Position numbers and translations under genes: made by a program. From Bacillota bacterium (lineage in GTDB: Bacteria; Bacillota; Clostridia; Christensenellales; CAG-138), in contig JAEEYN010000114.1 of the NCBI GenBank assembly GCA_016288175.1, forward strand, positions 1 through 6,229: a DNA stretch of 6,229 bases, given 5' to 3'. Of the stretch, positions 5,061 to 6,229 are shown piece by piece. The notes under the pieces were generated by a model, which saw only the letters and a program-made list of their open reading frames with translations, was not told where the DNA came from and ran no database searches. Within the stretch, counting starts at the first letter, position 1; each line of letters opens with the position of its first letter.

Positions 5061-5795
5061 ATGAAACGGGTTCTTTGCGCAGCGCTTGCGCTCCTCATGC
5101 TTACTGCCATTGCCGCATGCGGCGGTTCCGGCAGCAAGACTGCACAGACCAGCGGCGAAACGGGTTTCACTCCCATTCCGGTCGAAACATCAACACCCGA
5201 ACCGACCGAAGTCCCTACTCCCGAACCGACTGAGGCGCCCGCGCCAGAGCCGACCGGAAACTCAGGCACGATCTCGAGCGACGAGTTTTACGGCACGATC
5301 AACGGCAGCGTTTACGAAAACCGCTTTCTTGGCCTCGGCTGCAAACTTGAAGGTTATGAGTACATGGACATGTCCTCCTATGCAACTGTGGAAGATGCTT
5401 TTAAGTTCATGGATGGCGGTGAAGGCGTCAGTGTCATGATCGCCATCTTGGGTGATGAACAGAATATGACTATGGTCAATATAGCCGTCAACAATCTTGG
5501 GGCTGCTTATGGCAGCACACTTTCGGAGGAGCAAATTGTCAGTATTATGATGCCCGTGGCAAAAACACAAATGATCAACGGCGGTGCATCCAATGTTACC
5601 GTTGTGAAGGAAACAGTCAGCTTTCTCGGCCATGAAAAGCCCTGCATAACAGCAACCGGCAGATTGCAGGGGTCAGACTATACTATGAAACTGTTTTTTT
5701 CTTTCTACGGTAGGTATATATCGCAAATCAGCGTTTCAGGCCTGGATCAGCACAGTATAGACGAAGCGATCGCCGCGTTTTATCCCTTAAGCTGA
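5061..5795 (+). CDS. Putative lipoprotein with Pro/Glu/Thr repeat stalk
   Basis: 244 residues. Signal peptide MKRVLCAALALLMLTAIAAC with lipobox I17-A-A-C20, so the mature protein should be anchored to the outer face of the membrane by C20. After a Gly/Ser spacer comes an extended stalk (about 37-65) of TPEPTE-type repeats, then a globular domain from about 75 to the end. That domain begins GTINGSVYENRFLGLGCKLE, a pattern seen in many uncharacterised lipoproteins of gut Clostridia (recalled), and contains a hydrophobic-rich alpha/beta-looking region to the C-terminus FYPLS. No enzymatic motif is visible; a ligand-binding or envelope role is possible but unproven. The gene is alone on its strand, with its own extended -10 promoter; no clear terminator follows. 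Confidence 0.88.
   Translation: MKRVLCAALALLMLTAIAACGGSGSKTAQTSGETGFTPIPVETSTPEPTEVPTPEPTEAPAPEPTGNSGTISSDEFYGTINGSVYENRFLGLGCKLEGYEYMDMSSYATVEDAFKFMDGGEGVSVMIAILGDEQNMTMVNIAVNNLGAAYGSTLSEEQIVSIMMPVAKTQMINGGASNVTVVKETVSFLGHEKPCITATGRLQGSDYTMKLFFSFYGRYISQISVSGLDQHSIDEAIAAFYPLS
5196..5254 (+). repeat. 24-bp tandem repeat in lipoprotein stalk
   Basis: The core CCCGAACCGAC occurs at 5196 and 5220, and a variant CCAGAGCCGAC at 5244, exactly 24 bases apart. Each unit encodes eight residues of the PEPTE stalk. In-frame spacing means unit gain or loss would change stalk length without breaking the gene. Confidence 0.7.
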
Positions 5796-5894
5796 TGGAA
5801 GTGTCCGCAAAAACAAACGGTTAAGCCGGTAAGCGCCACGCGACCCTTCTTGCTCGTCACGCTTCGTTCAGCTGTCGGCTCAACAAATGAGAAT
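5796..5894. other. Gene-free gap between converging genes, no obvious terminator
   Basis: Ninety-nine bases between the lipoprotein stop and the GNAT stop. The best hairpin (around CGGTTAAGCCG, 5819-5829) has only 3-5 pairs and no following T-run. The minus strand stays open through the gap, but in a frame without a supported start. Confidence 0.4.
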
Positions 5895-6229
5895 TTATAC
5901 GTGTGAAAGCTCAATCTCATCAAGGCCGTCGGCGATTGCATGGATTCTGCCTGTTTCCCGAAATCCCATTCTATGATACAGCCGTTGTGCATTGGTGTTG
6001 TTTTCGAGTATCCACAGAGTGGGCGTGTCGGCGCATTGCGCAGCAGCGAACTGCAGCAGCTTCGTGCCATAGCTCATGTTCTGTTTGTCCGGGAGGATAT
6101 AAAGGTCTTCAATCAGACTTTCTTTTACCGAAACAATGCCAACCGGACAATCATCAATCAGCAGAAAGAATTTGCTGCCGTCCTTCATTTTATTTTGAAT
6201 ATATTCCCGCTGTCTTTCAGCCGTGTGCA
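5895..6229 (-). CDS. GNAT-family N-acetyltransferase, C-terminal part (5' end outside window)
   Basis: Predicted acetyl-CoA-dependent N-acyltransferase of the GNAT fold, soluble. About 111 codons are visible and the frame runs open to the right edge. An ATG at 6188 exists, but the upstream in-frame residues HTAERQREYIQNK fit the helix that precedes the first strand KFFLLIDDCPVGIVSV, and no ribosome site precedes 6188, so the true start is probably outside. IEDLYILPDKQNMSYGTKLL covers the core strand and the acetyl-CoA pyrophosphate loop; the loop reads QNMSYGT rather than the usual R/Q-x-x-G-x-G/A. ENNTNAQRLYHRMGFRETG (about 5952-6002) is the conserved C-terminal motif with the Tyr and GF pair. 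Substrate is unknown. Confidence 0.88.
   Translation of the reverse strand, partial: HTAERQREYIQNKMKDGSKFFLLIDDCPVGIVSVKESLIEDLYILPDKQNMSYGTKLLQFAAAQCADTPTLWILENNTNAQRLYHRMGFRETGRIHAIADGLDEIELSHV

Noticed and set aside
4849..5061. 70-residue minus-strand open frame in the divergent intergenic region
   Set aside because: Runs through the two promoters, is Cys-rich and low in protein-like character, and has no ribosome site.
1..6229. CRISPR arrays, tRNA/rRNA genes, insertion sequences, riboswitches, toxin-antitoxin or phage-defence genes
   Set aside because: No spaced repeats, cloverleaf, transposase motifs, terminal inverted repeats, long structured leaders or defence-type domains were found on either strand.

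Overview
The window reads as chromosomal DNA of a low-to-mid GC, Gram-positive anaerobe of the Clostridia (Oscillospiraceae or Christensenellales-like; inferred). Reasons: strong GGAGG-type Shine-Dalgarno sequences at almost every gene, Firmicutes-style promoters with extended -10 elements, Cys-anchored lipoproteins with Pro/Glu/Thr linkers, a YwaF-type membrane protein, and glpK followed by an FAD-dependent GlpA-like oxidoreductase, an order common in Clostridia. No phage, plasmid, CRISPR, tRNA or rRNA signal was seen.

Left region (1-3212): a leftward glycerol operon starts at an extended -10 promoter near 2110. It runs through glpK (2077 to 566) into a GlpA-like FAD oxidoreductase that overlaps glpK by 8 bases and leaves the window at base 1. 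From the same 142-base intergenic gap, a near-consensus promoter (TTGACT-17-TAAAAT) drives a monoacylglycerol-lipase-like alpha/beta hydrolase rightward (2220-3152). Together these could form a lipid-glycerol route: the lipase frees glycerol, GlpK makes glycerol-3-phosphate, and the FAD enzyme oxidises it to dihydroxyacetone phosphate. A cre-like inverted repeat lies between the two promoters. A perfect 11-bp hairpin at 3171-3196 separates the lipase from the converging gene.

Middle region (3213-4960): a leftward transcription unit begins at a very good promoter (TTGAAA-17-TATAAT). Its first gene is broken: the first ~66 codons of an ABC transporter ATPase, with Walker A intact, run into unrelated sequence at about 4640. 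The sequence after the junction reads, in another frame, as the end of a different protein. It looks as if an internal deletion removed the rest of the ATPase and what lay beyond. A small lipoprotein (4491-4033) and a seven-helix YwaF/TMEM164-type membrane protein (4040-3213) follow; they overlap by 8 bases.

Right region (4961-6229): a monocistronic lipoprotein with a tandem-repeat Pro/Glu/Thr stalk (5061-5795) has its own extended -10 promoter. It converges on the C-terminal part of a GNAT acetyltransferase (5895 to the window edge). The last ~800 bases look less GC-rich in third codon positions than the glp region. I see no clearly new system; the most useful leads are the divergent lipase/glycerol arrangement, the GlpK regulatory-loop difference, and the ABC deletion junction.
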